DNA of 64,000 bases from Stentor roeselii (GCA_006503475.1 RSEH01000174.1:1-64000); one strand, 5' to 3'; shown: positions 18,169-28,237, counted from the stretch's first letter. The notes: a model not told the origin generated them from the sequence alone. Translations and numbers: made by a program.

Positions 18169-18266
18169 TAGTTATCTAATTATTATTGTAGATAGAATGA
18201 TTTTATGGAATGATTATTATTTTATATATGATCTTTGTACTAGTTATCTAATGATTATTCTAGATA
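18169..18266. repeat. Two 26-bp direct repeats in an AT-rich 3' region
   Basis: 18169-18194 and 18241-18266 begin TAGTTATCTAAT and match at 24 of 26 positions by eye. A partial third copy (TAATTATCTAAAG) lies near 18314. Located between convergent genes; function unknown. Confidence 0.6.
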
Positions 18267-18311
18267 TAACTATTAATCCAGACTACTGATTATATTTATG
18301 TAATCCTTATT

Positions 18312-18650
18312 CTAATTATCTAAAGAAATAGCCAAAATATTAAGAATGCAGAAAAAATGGTAAGTATCTCGACAAATACTAACATGCAAGTCTGCCTCTG
18401 GATCCCAAACACAAGCTGATTCAACTTTCGGGTTATATTGATTTTTCTTACAAATGACACAAACAGCCGAATATTTATAATTCGCATTCAACGAATACAA
18501 ATTGTTTACAATAAACTTTGAAATATCTTTCGATAGTCTTGCAGTTTCATCCTCATTCCAAGGTTGATCCATCCATTTCTCTAAACACTGTTCAACAAAC
18601 TCTCCAACTTTTCCTTCAAGCTCATCTTTTTCCCATTTCACGGCACTCAT
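18312..18650 (-). CDS. DYNLT: Dynein light chain, Tctex-1 family
   Basis: 112 residues, the family's usual length. Features are the helical N-terminal half, then NYKYSAVCVICKKN, ACVWDPEADLHVSI and a C-terminal hydrophobic strand (HFFCILNILAIS), matching the Tctex-1 core (KYIVTC...CFWD...). These light chains dimerise and bind the intermediate chains of cytoplasmic or axonemal dyneins, fitting a heavily ciliated cell. Its start is 39 bp from the divergent start at 18690. Confidence 0.85.
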   Translation of the reverse strand: MSAVKWEKDELEGKVGEFVEQCLEKWMDQPWNEDETARLSKDISKFIVNNLYSLNANYKYSAVCVICKKNQYNPKVESACVWDPEADLHVSICRDTYHFFCILNILAISLDN

Positions 18651-18689
18651 ATTATAATCCTTATTTATTTCAAACTCACCCCCCTATAA
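18651..18689. promoter_or_regulatory. 39-bp divergent intergenic gap (Tctex light chain / zinc-finger gene)
   Basis: Start codons at 18650 (minus) and 18690 (plus). AT-rich on the left, with a C-run before CTATAAATG on the right. Presumed bidirectional promoter. Confidence 0.5.
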
Positions 18690-19568
18690 ATGAGTAAAGA
18701 ACATGCAGAAGAGCCAGTCCTTTGGTACCGCCCAAGAGTAGACCTCTCAGGACAAGTGACGATTCCATCAGAAAAGCCTCCAAAAAAGCCAGACCCGAAA
18801 TCGTCAAAAAAGCCAGAACTTGAGGAAGTCCTGGTAATTTCTTCTGAAAAGTCACAAAAGTCCTCTGAAACCATAAAAAAAAAAAGAGGAAGAAAGCCGA
18901 AACTTTCAGGATGTCTTGAAATATCAACAGCGGAGAACAAATCGTCGAAATCCCAGGAGCCAAAAAATTCTACAGAGACTTTAGACTCAGCGAAAAAGTT
19001 AAAAAAAACCTCAAAAGACCTGAGTTTTCAAAATGGAAACCATTCCCAAGAAGCCATCGTTTTGATCGACGACGAAATCCCAGACAATCATCAAATCCTT
19101 AGAAAAAGTTCAGAAGTGACTAAAAGTCCAGACTCTTCAAAAATTGCTGAACTTGAGCGAATCGTGAAGGAAAAAATTAAAAAAGTCCAAGAACAGGACA
19201 AAAGACTTTCAACTTCCTCAAACAAGATGATAGAACCTGAAGTTTTCAAAGCAAGTCCATTCACAGAAGTCAAGACTTCTCAACGTAAAAGTCTTCCAAT
19301 GTCTTCAGGTTTAACATGTCCAGACCAGTCCTGTCTTCAGATTTTTCCAGACCACAGCAGTCTTTTAGACCACATAAAAGAAGTCCACGCTCTTCAATGC
19401 AAAATGCCTTACTGCACGTTTTCAACATTTACTTTCCAAGAGTACCTCGACCATTTCGAGCAAGTGCATTGTGCGAATTTAACTTTACCTGACCTGCCTC
19501 AAAAGCGAGGTCCGAGAGTAGCAAGTAAAGAGCCTTTGCCTTTGAAAGAGACTAAATTAAGCACTTAA
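18690..19568 (+). CDS. C2H2 zinc-finger protein with AT-hook
   Basis: 292 residues, mostly Lys/Ser/Glu-rich and probably disordered. An AT-hook-like stretch KKRGRKPKLSG sits at about 68-80. Two C2H2-like fingers lie at about 208-262: CPDQSC...HIKEVH and CKMPYC...HFEQVH, each C-x4-C-x12-H-x4-H. Together these suggest a nuclear DNA-binding protein. Cys and His spacing is slightly longer than the classical finger. No other domain seen. Confidence 0.75.
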   Translation: MSKEHAEEPVLWYRPRVDLSGQVTIPSEKPPKKPDPKSSKKPELEEVLVISSEKSQKSSETIKKKRGRKPKLSGCLEISTAENKSSKSQEPKNSTETLDSAKKLKKTSKDLSFQNGNHSQEAIVLIDDEIPDNHQILRKSSEVTKSPDSSKIAELERIVKEKIKKVQEQDKRLSTSSNKMIEPEVFKASPFTEVKTSQRKSLPMSSGLTCPDQSCLQIFPDHSSLLDHIKEVHALQCKMPYCTFSTFTFQEYLDHFEQVHCANLTLPDLPQKRGPRVASKEPLPLKETKLST

Positions 19569-19581
19569 TATTTAATAGTTT

Positions 19582-19995
19582 ATGGGAGCGAAAAAAGTTT
19601 CGAGTTTTTTGAAGAAAAGAAGAGAAGAAAGACTGAACTTAAGTCAAATGTCGAATGATTGTGATGCCTCGTCGAACACATCTTTATTGAATTTGACTGA
19701 TGGAGGGTTTTCTTTTGAGGATAGGAAAATGAACTTCGCGATGGACTTGGAAGGGTCGAAAACACAAAGGATTAGTATTATTGAAGGAATTGAAGAGTTT
19801 ACGAGGGATAGAGAAAGACCTACAAGTTTCACTGATCGTGCAAGAGATCTGGACTCTTCTATGACTATTGTTGAGGAAGATATTGAACATGGAAGTAAAA
19901 GGAAAAAATCAAGGAACTTGGGAATTCTTGCTATCTCTGCTGGATTGATTGCTGGCGGTTTAATCTACCTAATCAAAAAGAAACGATTGTTTTAA
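19582..19995 (+). CDS. Small tail-anchored membrane protein, unknown function
   Basis: 137 residues. A basic N-terminus (KKRREER) and a Ser/Asp-rich middle lead to a single C-terminal hydrophobic segment LGILAISAGLIAGGLIYLI followed by KKKRLF. This is the layout of a tail-anchored protein inserted in ER or mitochondrial outer membrane. It lies 13 bp after the zinc-finger gene and 16 bp before the next gene, all on the plus strand. No family recognised. Confidence 0.7.
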   Translation: MGAKKVSSFLKKRREERLNLSQMSNDCDASSNTSLLNLTDGGFSFEDRKMNFAMDLEGSKTQRISIIEGIEEFTRDRERPTSFTDRARDLDSSMTIVEEDIEHGSKRKKSRNLGILAISAGLIAGGLIYLIKKKRLF

Positions 19996-20011
19996 TCAAA
20001 CTCTAATAAAC

Positions 20012-21499
20012 ATGGAAAAAGAGAACTCTTTTCTGTCACAAGATCACGACAAACTTTCACTTGAAGCAATTGACCGAGTCAAAACTGCTTCCAACGACAA
20101 AGCCTTCGGCATCCGAGACGCTCTGCTAGTCAAATGTCGAGACACAATCGAGTCTCTAAACTTAGAACTAGAAGAAGAAAAGCGAACCAAAAAGCACCTC
20201 GAGTCCCAAATAAAAGACCTTGAGCACACAAACGCAATCCTCGAGCACAAACTCCGATCACAAGAAGTCTCAATCCTCGAATTAAAAGAACAAATCGACC
20301 AGCTTCTTCGATCCGAAGAACAAATCAAGTCAGAAAGCCAGAAACTTTCATTCAAACAACTTCAAGAAGTCCAAACTCACATGAGCAATACAGTCAAGTC
20401 CTTAGAACACTCTTTATCCACCCTTCAAGAAGAAAACCTTCGACTTAAAAATCAACTCGAGTCCGAAAAAGCCCGCTCAAGAGAATCAGGCGAAAACAGG
20501 AAAAGCTTAGACAACGATCGCCTTGATTTAGAAAAAATTGAACTCGAACTTGAAGAACTTTATGAAAAAAAACATCGACATATGAGAAAAGACTTCGAAA
20601 AAAAACAAGAAATTTTAAGGGAAGAGATGAATCATGCCCTTGATGAAATTGAAATTGAAAGGAAAAGGTATCAAGAGATGTATAAAGCCTCTGTTGATGA
20701 AAATAATAACTTGAGGCAGGAAATCAAGTACTTGCAAAGCATGTTGCAGAGGAAACAGAATCAACTTGAAAAACATTCTCAGCAGAGTCTTGACCAGCTT
20801 CAGAATATTTTAGAGAAAAAAAATTTGGAACAATGTGAAGAGTTCAGAAAAGCTTTAGATGAAGTTGAAAATGAAAAAAGTCTTCTGGAGTGCTTGAAAA
20901 ATGATTTGCAGAAGGAAAATTTTCGGTTGAAGGAAAGGGTGGAAAGTTTAGAGGACTTTGAAAAAAAGTATGAAAATTTGAATAATGAGTATTTTGTGTT
21001 GAAAGCAAATATTTTTGAACTGGAACAGAAGCTTAAAGAACAGAAAAATGAAAAAAAGGTTATTGGAAAAAATTTAGATGATTTGAGGAAGGTCTTGATT
21101 GATGAACCTGATTCTAGTGAAGCAAGGAAAACTGAACTTGTGAAAATCAAGTATCAGGCTTTGCTTCAGGCGGAAATGCAAAAAAGATTGAAGGATAAAC
21201 AGGACTATAAACAACACTTGATTGAGGATAAAGAAGCATTTTTAGCGAAATTGAGGGTCAAGGAAGAGAGAATTTTGCAACTTGAGTCGGAAAAAAAAGA
21301 ACTTTTATGTGAAATTAACTATCTTCGATGTCAGATTGTTGATGATTTACATCAATCTGATCGGAGAATTGTTAATGCCGATACAGCCAGGGTAATATCT
21401 AATCAGAAACTAAAAAGTAAATTCTCAGAACTAAACCAAGGAGTGAAATCAATCGAATCCGGAATAATAACCCTAGAATCCAGATTTTCCAAATACTAA
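20012..21499 (+). CDS. Long coiled-coil protein
   Basis: 495 residues, almost wholly heptad coiled coil from about residue 40 to 440 (Lys/Glu/Leu/Gln-rich, e.g. ELEELYEKKHRHMRKDFEKK). The end is short and less charged. No motor, membrane or zinc motif. Likely a structural cytoskeletal or basal-body component, which is inference from composition only. The 5' third uses A/C-ending codons and the 3' part T/G-ending ones. The TAA stop is 7 bp from the convergent membrane-protein gene. Confidence 0.8.
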   Translation: MEKENSFLSQDHDKLSLEAIDRVKTASNDKAFGIRDALLVKCRDTIESLNLELEEEKRTKKHLESQIKDLEHTNAILEHKLRSQEVSILELKEQIDQLLRSEEQIKSESQKLSFKQLQEVQTHMSNTVKSLEHSLSTLQEENLRLKNQLESEKARSRESGENRKSLDNDRLDLEKIELELEELYEKKHRHMRKDFEKKQEILREEMNHALDEIEIERKRYQEMYKASVDENNNLRQEIKYLQSMLQRKQNQLEKHSQQSLDQLQNILEKKNLEQCEEFRKALDEVENEKSLLECLKNDLQKENFRLKERVESLEDFEKKYENLNNEYFVLKANIFELEQKLKEQKNEKKVIGKNLDDLRKVLIDEPDSSEARKTELVKIKYQALLQAEMQKRLKDKQDYKQHLIEDKEAFLAKLRVKEERILQLESEKKELLCEINYLRCQIVDDLHQSDRRIVNADTARVISNQKLKSKFSELNQGVKSIESGIITLESRFSKY

Positions 21500-21506
21500 C
21501 TAATTA

Positions 21507-22193
21507 CTAATTATTCTTCTTATTCGGTACAACCTTCATCTCACTTCCAATCAATTTACTGACATGATAAGGAATCCTAACAGCACAAGTGATAGAAGCC
21601 CACTCAAAAATACTTTCAGCAGCATGATTAAAGAAAAAACTGTTATACGTAGTATATGCAAAAACCCACTGAGAAATCGTGATCAATACCAAAACCGTGG
21701 TAAATGAAAACAACGACCAACTAAATGTCAAGTCAATTTTTTTCTTATCATCGAGTTCCTTACTTAAAAATTCCAACGCAAAGTAAATCCAAAGCCCTGC
21801 AAAGCAAACCAAAGCAAAAGTGATAAAACGATGAACATCATCCATAGGGTTAAAGTCAAGTCCAGAAGACTCGTCAATAATCGAACATGTGATCGGAAGA
21901 GCGATGAGTCCAAGTTCCAAAGTGAGCATGAAGTAAAAATCATCTGCTGATAGTTTCGATACCATCTGAATATGAAACGAAACAAAAACAAGTAAATTAA
22001 TAAAGGCCTGAAGACTCATAGCGATAACCACTGCAGCATCATGCGTTCTAAAAGTGGCCATATAAGACATGGTAGGTATGTAAGAGTCACAAGAAATAGT
22101 GAAAATGCATGTCGATATTAGATTAGTGTACAACAATAACAACACTAATAAGCTCAGCTTGTTGACTACTTCATGCAGAGAAACAGAACTCAT
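21507..22193 (-). CDS. Multipass membrane protein, Frag1/DRAM/Sfk1 (PGAP2-like) family
   Basis: 228 residues with about six hydrophobic segments. The first loop has an ISCDSYIPTMSYMATF stretch like the DRAM/Sfk1 motif. The last segment (HAAESIFEWASITC, then AVRIPYHVSK) resembles the FALFEY...NMAFH ending of PGAP2-like proteins. Family members act in GPI-anchor remodelling, phosphoinositide control or autophagy. The family call rests on layout and these two patches, so moderate confidence; the membrane topology is clear. Confidence 0.65.
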   Translation of the reverse strand: MSSVSLHEVVNKLSLLVLLLLYTNLISTCIFTISCDSYIPTMSYMATFRTHDAAVVIAMSLQAFINLLVFVSFHIQMVSKLSADDFYFMLTLELGLIALPITCSIIDESSGLDFNPMDDVHRFITFALVCFAGLWIYFALEFLSKELDDKKKIDLTFSWSLFSFTTVLVLITISQWVFAYTTYNSFFFNHAAESIFEWASITCAVRIPYHVSKLIGSEMKVVPNKKNN

Positions 22194-22219
22194 ATTTATT
22201 AATCACTGAACTAAGTTAA

Positions 22220-22462
22220 TCAGTCTAATGAAATATCTGTCAAAGGCTTCACTTTTTTCCAATGAACTGCTGGAGCTCTTCCACCTTGATTCAACAAGTC
22301 GATTTCTTCATCACTGAGTATTTTCCGGTTATTCAAATAAGAAGGTTTTTCATATGAGACCGGCATCTCTTCTTCATTTTCTACTTTAACTTGAGGCAGC
22401 TTCTTTTGTCCTACCCGGAACTGAATTTTGGGTTTATAATATCGAAGAAGTCCTCTAATCAT
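22220..22462 (-). CDS. Small mitochondrial protein like KGD4/MRPS36 (oxoglutarate dehydrogenase subunit 4)
   Basis: 80 residues from ATG 22462 (an upstream TTG extends the frame by five codons). A basic N-terminus RYYKPKIQFRVGQKK resembles the KPxxPxIxFPxR start of KGD4/MRPS36. The C-terminal NNRKILSDEEIDLLNQGG matches its RRKxxSxEExxxIxxGG signature. In other eukaryotes this peptide tethers the E3 subunit to the 2-oxoglutarate dehydrogenase core in the mitochondrial matrix. The call rests on two short motifs. Start codons of this gene and the Kelch gene are 33 bp apart. Confidence 0.55.
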   Translation of the reverse strand: MIRGLLRYYKPKIQFRVGQKKLPQVKVENEEEMPVSYEKPSYLNNRKILSDEEIDLLNQGGRAPAVHWKKVKPLTDISLD

Positions 22463-22495
22463 TATAACAATGGCCAATTATTCTAACTTGTATAA
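22463..22495. promoter_or_regulatory. 33-bp divergent intergenic gap (KGD4-like / Kelch gene)
   Basis: Start codons at 22462 (minus) and 22496 (plus). AT-rich. Presumed bidirectional promoter. Confidence 0.5.
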
Positions 22496-25400
22496 ATGTT
22501 TCGAATTTTGATTTGGGTTAAATGTTTTGCTGCAGCTGGAGACATTATAAATTTTGATAGCATTCCTGAAACCAACTCACCTCCAGCGAATAGGTATTAT
22601 CATCTGATGGAGTACAATGAAAAGACTAATGAACTCGTCATTTTTGGAGGAGTTGGGGATGACTCTATCATTTTTAATGATATCTGGACTTTCAACATAA
22701 CATCAAGTAAGTACTCTCATCTGGTTCCTTCTAATGACTTGGCTCCTAGTAAGACATAAACAGCTCCGAGGATTAATGCAGGAGGATTCATGGATAGTGA
22801 AAATAGTGACTTTTATATATTTGGAGGCAAATCTTCTATTGGGACTAGTAATGAAATGTGGAAATTTAATCTAGTTGAACTGAAGTGGACGTTGATGGAA
22901 GAACCTGATGAGGTACCTCCTCCGATACACTATTATGCGTATACTAAAGATGAGACAGATGAGTTAAGATTTTTTATTTTTGGAGGTGTTGATAATTTCG
23001 GAGAACTTAACCAGACCTGGGTGTAAGTTTTACTTAGTTATTTTCCCAGGAATAACTCTTGGGTGGAATTAACTGATAAAGATCCTGGAGAAGATGGAAG
23101 AATTGAAAAGTTAGGAGGAGGTTCAATGGTTTATTATTCGAATGCACTTTACATTGCAGCTGGTGAGTTGTTAACTTCAACTGATATCAATCAATGCAAG
23201 AAAACTTACAGAATCGACCTTGATACAAGAAAGTGTAAAATTTTAGATATTCCTGAAAACGAATCTTATGTGGAGACTGTTCTAGCAGGTTATTTTCTCT
23301 ATGATAACAAATTTTACTTATTGTTTGGATGGGATACTCCAACTAATAGTCAAGTTGAGACAGTAATGTATCTAGACCTGAACACTTCTGACTATAAATG
23401 GAAAAAAGCAAACTTTCCCGATAATATCGGCAGAGATTCCTTCGGCTTTTCATTAGTAAAAGATACCGCTTACATCTTTGGAGGCTACAAAGTCCAGATT
23501 TCCACAAATGAATTCATCACACTTGACCTTAAAACAAATACCTATCAACAGATTCATGAAGAAACAAAATTCATCCCAGCCCGAATGTATCAATCAATGG
23601 TAACAATAAATGGAAAACTTTACATGTTTGGTGGAAAAGGACTCACCCAAAGGCTAGAAGATTTATGGATCTTTGATATCATTCAAAAAGAATGGCTTCT
23701 ACAAACAAGTTCAGGTACTCCTCCAGGAGCACGTTCAAGTTACGCTTCAACAAGTCAAGGCGACATCATGGTCATCTGGGGAGGCGTTTCTGACTCAGGG
23801 TACCTAAACGACCTCTACAAATACGAGGTCACCATCAATAAATGGACAAAAATCGAACCTTCTGGAAATTTACCATCAGGAAAAAGAGGGGCTTGCATGA
23901 TGATGGACCTTCCGAAGATTTACCTGTTTGGAGGAGAGTCCTTGTCAGGACTAACAAATGAATTATGGGTTTATGATACTGCTTATAACACCTATTCACA
24001 ACTCAGTTACAGTGGAAACGATAGACCTAAAGTAGTTAAATACTCAGCTTGTGATATGATTGAAGGAAAACTTTTTGTAGCTTTAGGAGCCACTGAAGGT
24101 GAAGAGCCTATTTGCACTATTTATAGCTTTAACCTTACCTCGAGTTTATGGAGCCTTGAAATGACAATAGAACAATATGACTGTAGGACTACCCCAGCTG
24201 CTCACTTTATCAACAAGAAGTACCTGATGTACGCTGGAGGGCAGGTATGGGGAACTGATGCTAATAATACTGTAATTGTCGTTGAAATCGATGAGAAAAA
24301 AACATCAACTGTTTTTTATTCTGATGTTTTTTTTTATGCTGGGGCTTCAGCATTTCATGGAAATACTATTTATATGTTTGGAGGAGGGACTTTAATTGGA
24401 AATACCATCAGATTGTCGATTCCTTCTTATAACTTTTACTCTTTCAACTTAAGTCTTTTAGAAATCGACGGGGTTGATGTTTGTTCGAAAGGAACTTTTT
24501 TTAAACAAGATGAAAAAAAATGTCATGTTTGTCAAGCTGGGTCTTACAATGACGAAGAAAATATTGAAGATAATTGCACCAATTGTGCTGCAGGAACTTA
24601 TAACTCTTATGAAGGAGCTGGCTCAATAAAGCAATGTTATCCTTGCCCTGATGGATATTACAATCCAAAAGAAGGGTCTAAAGTTTGCTACGTTTGCCCA
24701 GCAGGTATGAGCTGCCCCATCGGAAGTACTAGTTTTTCTGTTGATTTCATGGAAGACCCAATAACCACTCATCAGCCTGAGAGTTTTAAACCTGATATTG
24801 TAGAATTGAATAGAAAAAAATATTTATTGTTTGGGATTGTTTTTGGAATTGGATTGATTAGCTGTGTTGTTATTCTTTTAGTGAAAAAAGTGAAATTTTA
24901 TCTTCATCAAATCGACTTGTTTAAGAGGAAGCATAATTATGATATAGACCAAAAAATCACTATGAAAAAAAATAAAATTGGAGGGTTCTTTGGAATTGTT
25001 TTTATTATTATTGCTATTGTTTTGATAGTCGTTGCTATTTTAGACTTTATCTACAATAATACCATTGAAAATAAAGCATTGATTCCTTTAGTCATTTTAA
25101 ATAATGAAGAAGAGGATTTTAGAGGAGATATAGAAGTTGAACTGATCTTGCATAACTATGGAAGTGTCTGTGATAAAACTATAGACATATCAGAAGTTAG
25201 TTATTTTAGCCTGAATAAAAATGGAGGAAACTACACGATGACCAAAGTAGACTCCTCTTGTGTGATAAAAATTAATTTACCTGATTGCAAGATTGACACT
25301 GGGGCTGGAATCGATGTAAAACTTCAAAACGAGAACAGTTATTGCTCTGATCTCGAAATCACAGTGACCTCTACTTCCTCCATCGAAGACAAAGAGAGCC

Positions 25401-25921
25401 TAATCAACGAAAAACTGCATGCAGATGAAAATAAAGTCTTTCGGGGCTATGAGCCTTCCACTTTTAACATCCTTTTGTTTCCTTCTCTTTACCAGTCAAC
25501 TGATTCAAATAAATATACAGGATATCATGTTTCTCTTTACACTACTGCGAATAAAGGCACCATGTACGAGATAAACGAGTAAATTTTACTTAGACTTCCT
25601 TTTTCAGCGAATTTACTTGTGAGGATTAATTTGATTAGAAGCAGCAATGGACTTTATACGAAAAGGTACTTGAATCAGACTTTACTTGCACTTTTTAGCA
25701 CTCTTATTGGATCTGTTTTTGGAATTCTTGGTGCTGCTGGAGGAGTCATGAGAGTTGTTGAAGGAAATTATTTCAGGATTAGTAAGTTTGTAGATTCGAG
25801 AGGAAAGGCTCAGAGATTTGCGGAAAATAATGCTTTATTGAGAGATATCATTGGAGTTAAACGGGATAATTATGAAGATAATGAGTCTGATGGATCACTT
25901 TCGGATATTGTGATTGAGTAG
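22496..25921 (+). CDS. Kelch-repeat / Cys-rich multipass membrane protein (4 exons)
   Basis: About 1126 residues once three 15-nt introns (22749-22763, 23023-23037, 25579-25593) are removed; each contains an in-frame stop that otherwise breaks the frame. Roughly residues 25-650 form two sets of Kelch repeats (repeated FGG plus distal Trp and Tyr: LVIFGGVGD, FYIFGGKSS, YIFGGYKV, MFGGKG, LFGGES). A Cys-rich ephrin-receptor/GCC2_GCC3-like segment follows (CHVCQAGSYN, CAAGTYNS, CPDGYYNP, CPAGMSCPIG). Then come two transmembrane segments, an extracytoplasmic-looking domain, and a last hydrophobic segment in exon 4. Likely a surface protein; ligand unknown. A decayed paralogue lies at about 50000-51460. 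Confidence 0.88.
22749..22763 (+). other. 15-nt intron 1 of the Kelch gene
   Basis: gtaagacataaacag: GT...AG, A at position 10, in-frame TAA. Removal joins LAP to TPRINAGG. Confidence 0.9.
23023..23037 (+). other. 15-nt intron 2 of the Kelch gene
   Basis: gtaagttttacttag, A at position 10. Removal joins NQTWV to YFPRNNSWVE in frame. Confidence 0.9.
25579..25593 (+). other. 15-nt intron 3 of the Kelch gene
   Basis: gtaaattttacttag, A at position 10. Removal links the extracytoplasmic domain to the last membrane segment. Confidence 0.88.
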
Positions 25922-26583
25922 ATTAGAATGGAAATAGAATGTTTAATGTATTTGGATTATTTTTTTTTTTGGGTATTTAAAGATAACTTGAGAGAGGAGA
26001 ATATTGTTTTTTGGATAAATTTTTATTAGAATCTTTTATTTAATGGAATTTTAATTTTGATTACCCTAATACTAAAGTGCTACAATACTCAAGTACTTAA
26101 AATACAATTTCAACACAATTTTTCATCCAATCCATTATTTAATGACCACAAACATGATTACTATTCCTTTCATAAATTCCAAGCATTTCCTGCAAACTCT
26201 GTGAGTTTTAGGATCTTTATAATGTTTTGTAAGTGTTCGATAAGTGCAACAATAGCTTATGAAAATATCAAATTCTGAAGTTAATTTTAACAACAAAAAT
26301 CAATGAGAAAATATTTTATCGAGGGGATATTAGACTCAAAGCAGGTGAATAATATGAATTTTATTTTTATGCATCTTCAGGGTTATTCTGAATAGACATA
26401 TAAATTTTTTTGAGATTGAGATTGATTTGGATAATTAATTGGATTATATCACAAGACTTATATTTTGTAAACTTTTTTGACTTAATTCATTAAAATTTGT
26501 ATGTAACTTTGAAAATTTGTAAGTAAAATTTGAATAATCCATTTAGAATAACTATATAATTAAGTACTTAATCTAAACCATTT
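25922..26583. other. Convergent intergenic region, 662 bp
   Basis: Very AT-rich sequence between the Kelch gene and the 3' end of the macro-domain gene. The part at 26138-26280 is a decayed duplicate of the macro-domain gene's 3' end. Nothing recognised in the rest. Confidence 0.5.
26138..26280 (-). pseudogene. Decayed partial duplicate of the macro-domain gene's C-terminal zinc region
   Basis: On the minus strand this reads THRVCRKCLEF and then, after a frame change, RNSNHVCGH, against THRVCRKCFNFY and RNSNHVCGY at the end of the intact gene 450 bp away. DNA identity is obvious over blocks of 19 and more bases. An upstream stretch CYCCTY parallels CDVCFY. Only the last 50 or so codons are present, so this is a local tandem duplication of a gene end. 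Confidence 0.75.
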
Positions 26584-27474
26584 TTAATAACCACAAACAT
26601 GATTACTATTTCTAAGGTAAAAATTAAAGCATTTCCTGCAAACTCTATGAGTACTTGGAATCTGATAGTTCTGAGGAAAATTTGGCGGAGAATTACAAAA
26701 CATGCAAGAATTAGATGGGGACGTATAAAAGCAAACATCACAAATTTTAGAGCAGCATTGATATATTTGATAAAGACTATTATTCATTGGAAGCTTACAC
26801 AAATTACAGATGGGATACTCAATACTGTGCTTAAAATCTTCAATCAATCCAAAATAATTCATCTTGTGAAAAACTTCACATCTTTCCAAAGCATTATTCA
26901 CAAATTCCGAAGCGATTTCAGGTTGAAATATAGCAAACGCAATTTTATTAACAGGATTATGTTGTTGATTAAATGCGAAACTTCCAGCGTAAGCAACAAA
27001 AACATCGAGATGAATCCGAGCAGCAACATCTTTAGGGTAGTTATAAATTCCAACTGAAAGTGCAGGAAAGACAATCGAGCTATATCCCAATTCTGAAGTT
27101 TTTAAGATACTATTCATTAAAGTGCTGAACATCATTTCCTGCTTTTGCCTACTATCAGGACCCTGAGGTCCAACTGCATGAATGATTTTCTTAAAGTGCG
27201 GCTGAAGATTGTAAGAACCAGTCCAAGCAACTTCTCCATCCTTGATTTTTCCATTCTTCTGAATCCACTGTCTAGACTCGTTGTCCATAGCAGGTCCAGA
27301 ATTTTGACTCATGGCCAAGGCAAGGCCACCGCCATGCTGCATCTGATCATTCGCAGCATTGACAATAACATCACTCGGAATTTGAAAAATATCGCCTTGA
27401 TAAATATTAATTTCAATTTGATTCAAAACAGCTGAAAAGGCAAGAAACGGGGCCGAACTGGTGGGATCGTTCAT
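26584..27474 (-). CDS. Macro-domain protein with C-terminal Cys-rich (RING-like) region
   Basis: 296 residues. The macro domain spans about 15-190: GDIFQIPSDVIVNAAND, then GGGLALAM, IHAVGPQGP and the phosphate-loop region SIVFPALSVGIYNYP. Asn and the glycine-rich loops needed to bind ADP-ribose are present. The C-terminal 75 residues contain about eleven cysteines in CxxC pairs (CNLCKLP, CCSKICDVC, CMFC, CRKC), like a RING or zinc-ribbon domain. Macro domains bind or hydrolyse ADP-ribose; with a RING-like partner this suggests a link between ADP-ribosylation and ubiquitin, which is inference. Its 3' end is partly duplicated downstream. Confidence 0.88.
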   Translation of the reverse strand: MNDPTSSAPFLAFSAVLNQIEINIYQGDIFQIPSDVIVNAANDQMQHGGGLALAMSQNSGPAMDNESRQWIQKNGKIKDGEVAWTGSYNLQPHFKKIIHAVGPQGPDSRQKQEMMFSTLMNSILKTSELGYSSIVFPALSVGIYNYPKDVAARIHLDVFVAYAGSFAFNQQHNPVNKIAFAIFQPEIASEFVNNALERCEVFHKMNYFGLIEDFKHSIEYPICNLCKLPMNNSLYQIYQCCSKICDVCFYTSPSNSCMFCNSPPNFPQNYQIPSTHRVCRKCFNFYLRNSNHVCGY

Positions 27475-27490
27475 TTATTATTATTCTACA

Positions 27491-28237
27491 TTAAGGTATT
27501 AATTTTTGTCGATATTCAGTCATCATTTTTTTGATACGATTTGCTTTGGCTTTGAAGTCTTTAGTGTTTCTTTCGTTGATTTTCTTCAAAAGAAGGTTTT
27601 TTTCGTTTTCGTAAAAGTCTCTGGATTGTTTATGCTCGTCAAAGAGTGTCTTCATGATGTCACTGCCGAAGCCGTTCACTTCCATTATCTTATCTGCAGT
27701 CCATTTCATTTCTTGGGTGTAGAGCTTGGTCATTAGGCACTCTTGCTTTGCTAGATTTGATAAACGACTTGAACTTTCTACTACTTGCTCGCGTGTCTCG
27801 TCGCAGTTTTTCATGATTTTTTCTAGCTTTACTTCACTTTCTCGACGGATGAAATCTTGAAGACTTTCTTTGCGAGATGTGAGTGATGGAAGAATTTGAG
27901 GTTTTTTTGAAGAGATTAAAGCGATTTTTGCTTTTCTTATACTCCAAGGACTTTCGTTTATACTTCCTTTATGGGGAGAAATGTTTCTTGATGGCTGGGG
28001 AGTCTTGGCAGGCGAGTTACTCCTAGAACTAACAACTTTCTGATAAAACCTAAAATTTTCCTCATCAAATATCTCTTCCGTGACAGTTCTTCCAGTTTGA
28101 TGATTAGGACTAAGTTTGATTAAAAAGCTTTTGGGTGTAACATCTTTTCTATTCCCAGACAAGTTTCTACTCCTCCTGAGTCTTCTAGCCTTAAACATAT
28201 TAGAATACCTGTTGAGATACTCTTGAACCGATTGCAT
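27491..28237 (-). CDS. Basic protein with C-terminal coiled coil, unknown
   Basis: 248 residues from ATG 28237. The open frame extends 24 codons further upstream but into the divergent PAP2-like gene, so the inner ATG is chosen. Basic, Ser/Pro-rich N-terminal half (ARRLRRSRNLSGNRK) and a helical charged C-terminal half (about 135-245). No recognised domain. 16 bp upstream of the macro-domain gene on the same strand; 14 bp separate its ATG from the divergent start at 28252. Confidence 0.75.
   Translation of the reverse strand: MQSVQEYLNRYSNMFKARRLRRSRNLSGNRKDVTPKSFLIKLSPNHQTGRTVTEEIFDEENFRFYQKVVSSRSNSPAKTPQPSRNISPHKGSINESPWSIRKAKIALISSKKPQILPSLTSRKESLQDFIRRESEVKLEKIMKNCDETREQVVESSSRLSNLAKQECLMTKLYTQEMKWTADKIMEVNGFGSDIMKTLFDEHKQSRDFYENEKNLLLKKINERNTKDFKAKANRIKKMMTEYRQKLIP

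Noticed and set aside
25619-25921. A separate small membrane-protein gene after the Kelch gene
   Set aside because: It begins with GTG and is in frame with the Kelch gene once the 15-nt intron at 25579 is removed.
26057-26278. 73-codon plus-strand frame in the macro-gene downstream region
   Set aside because: It is antisense to the duplicated macro-gene fragment and mirrors the shadow frame opposite the intact gene.
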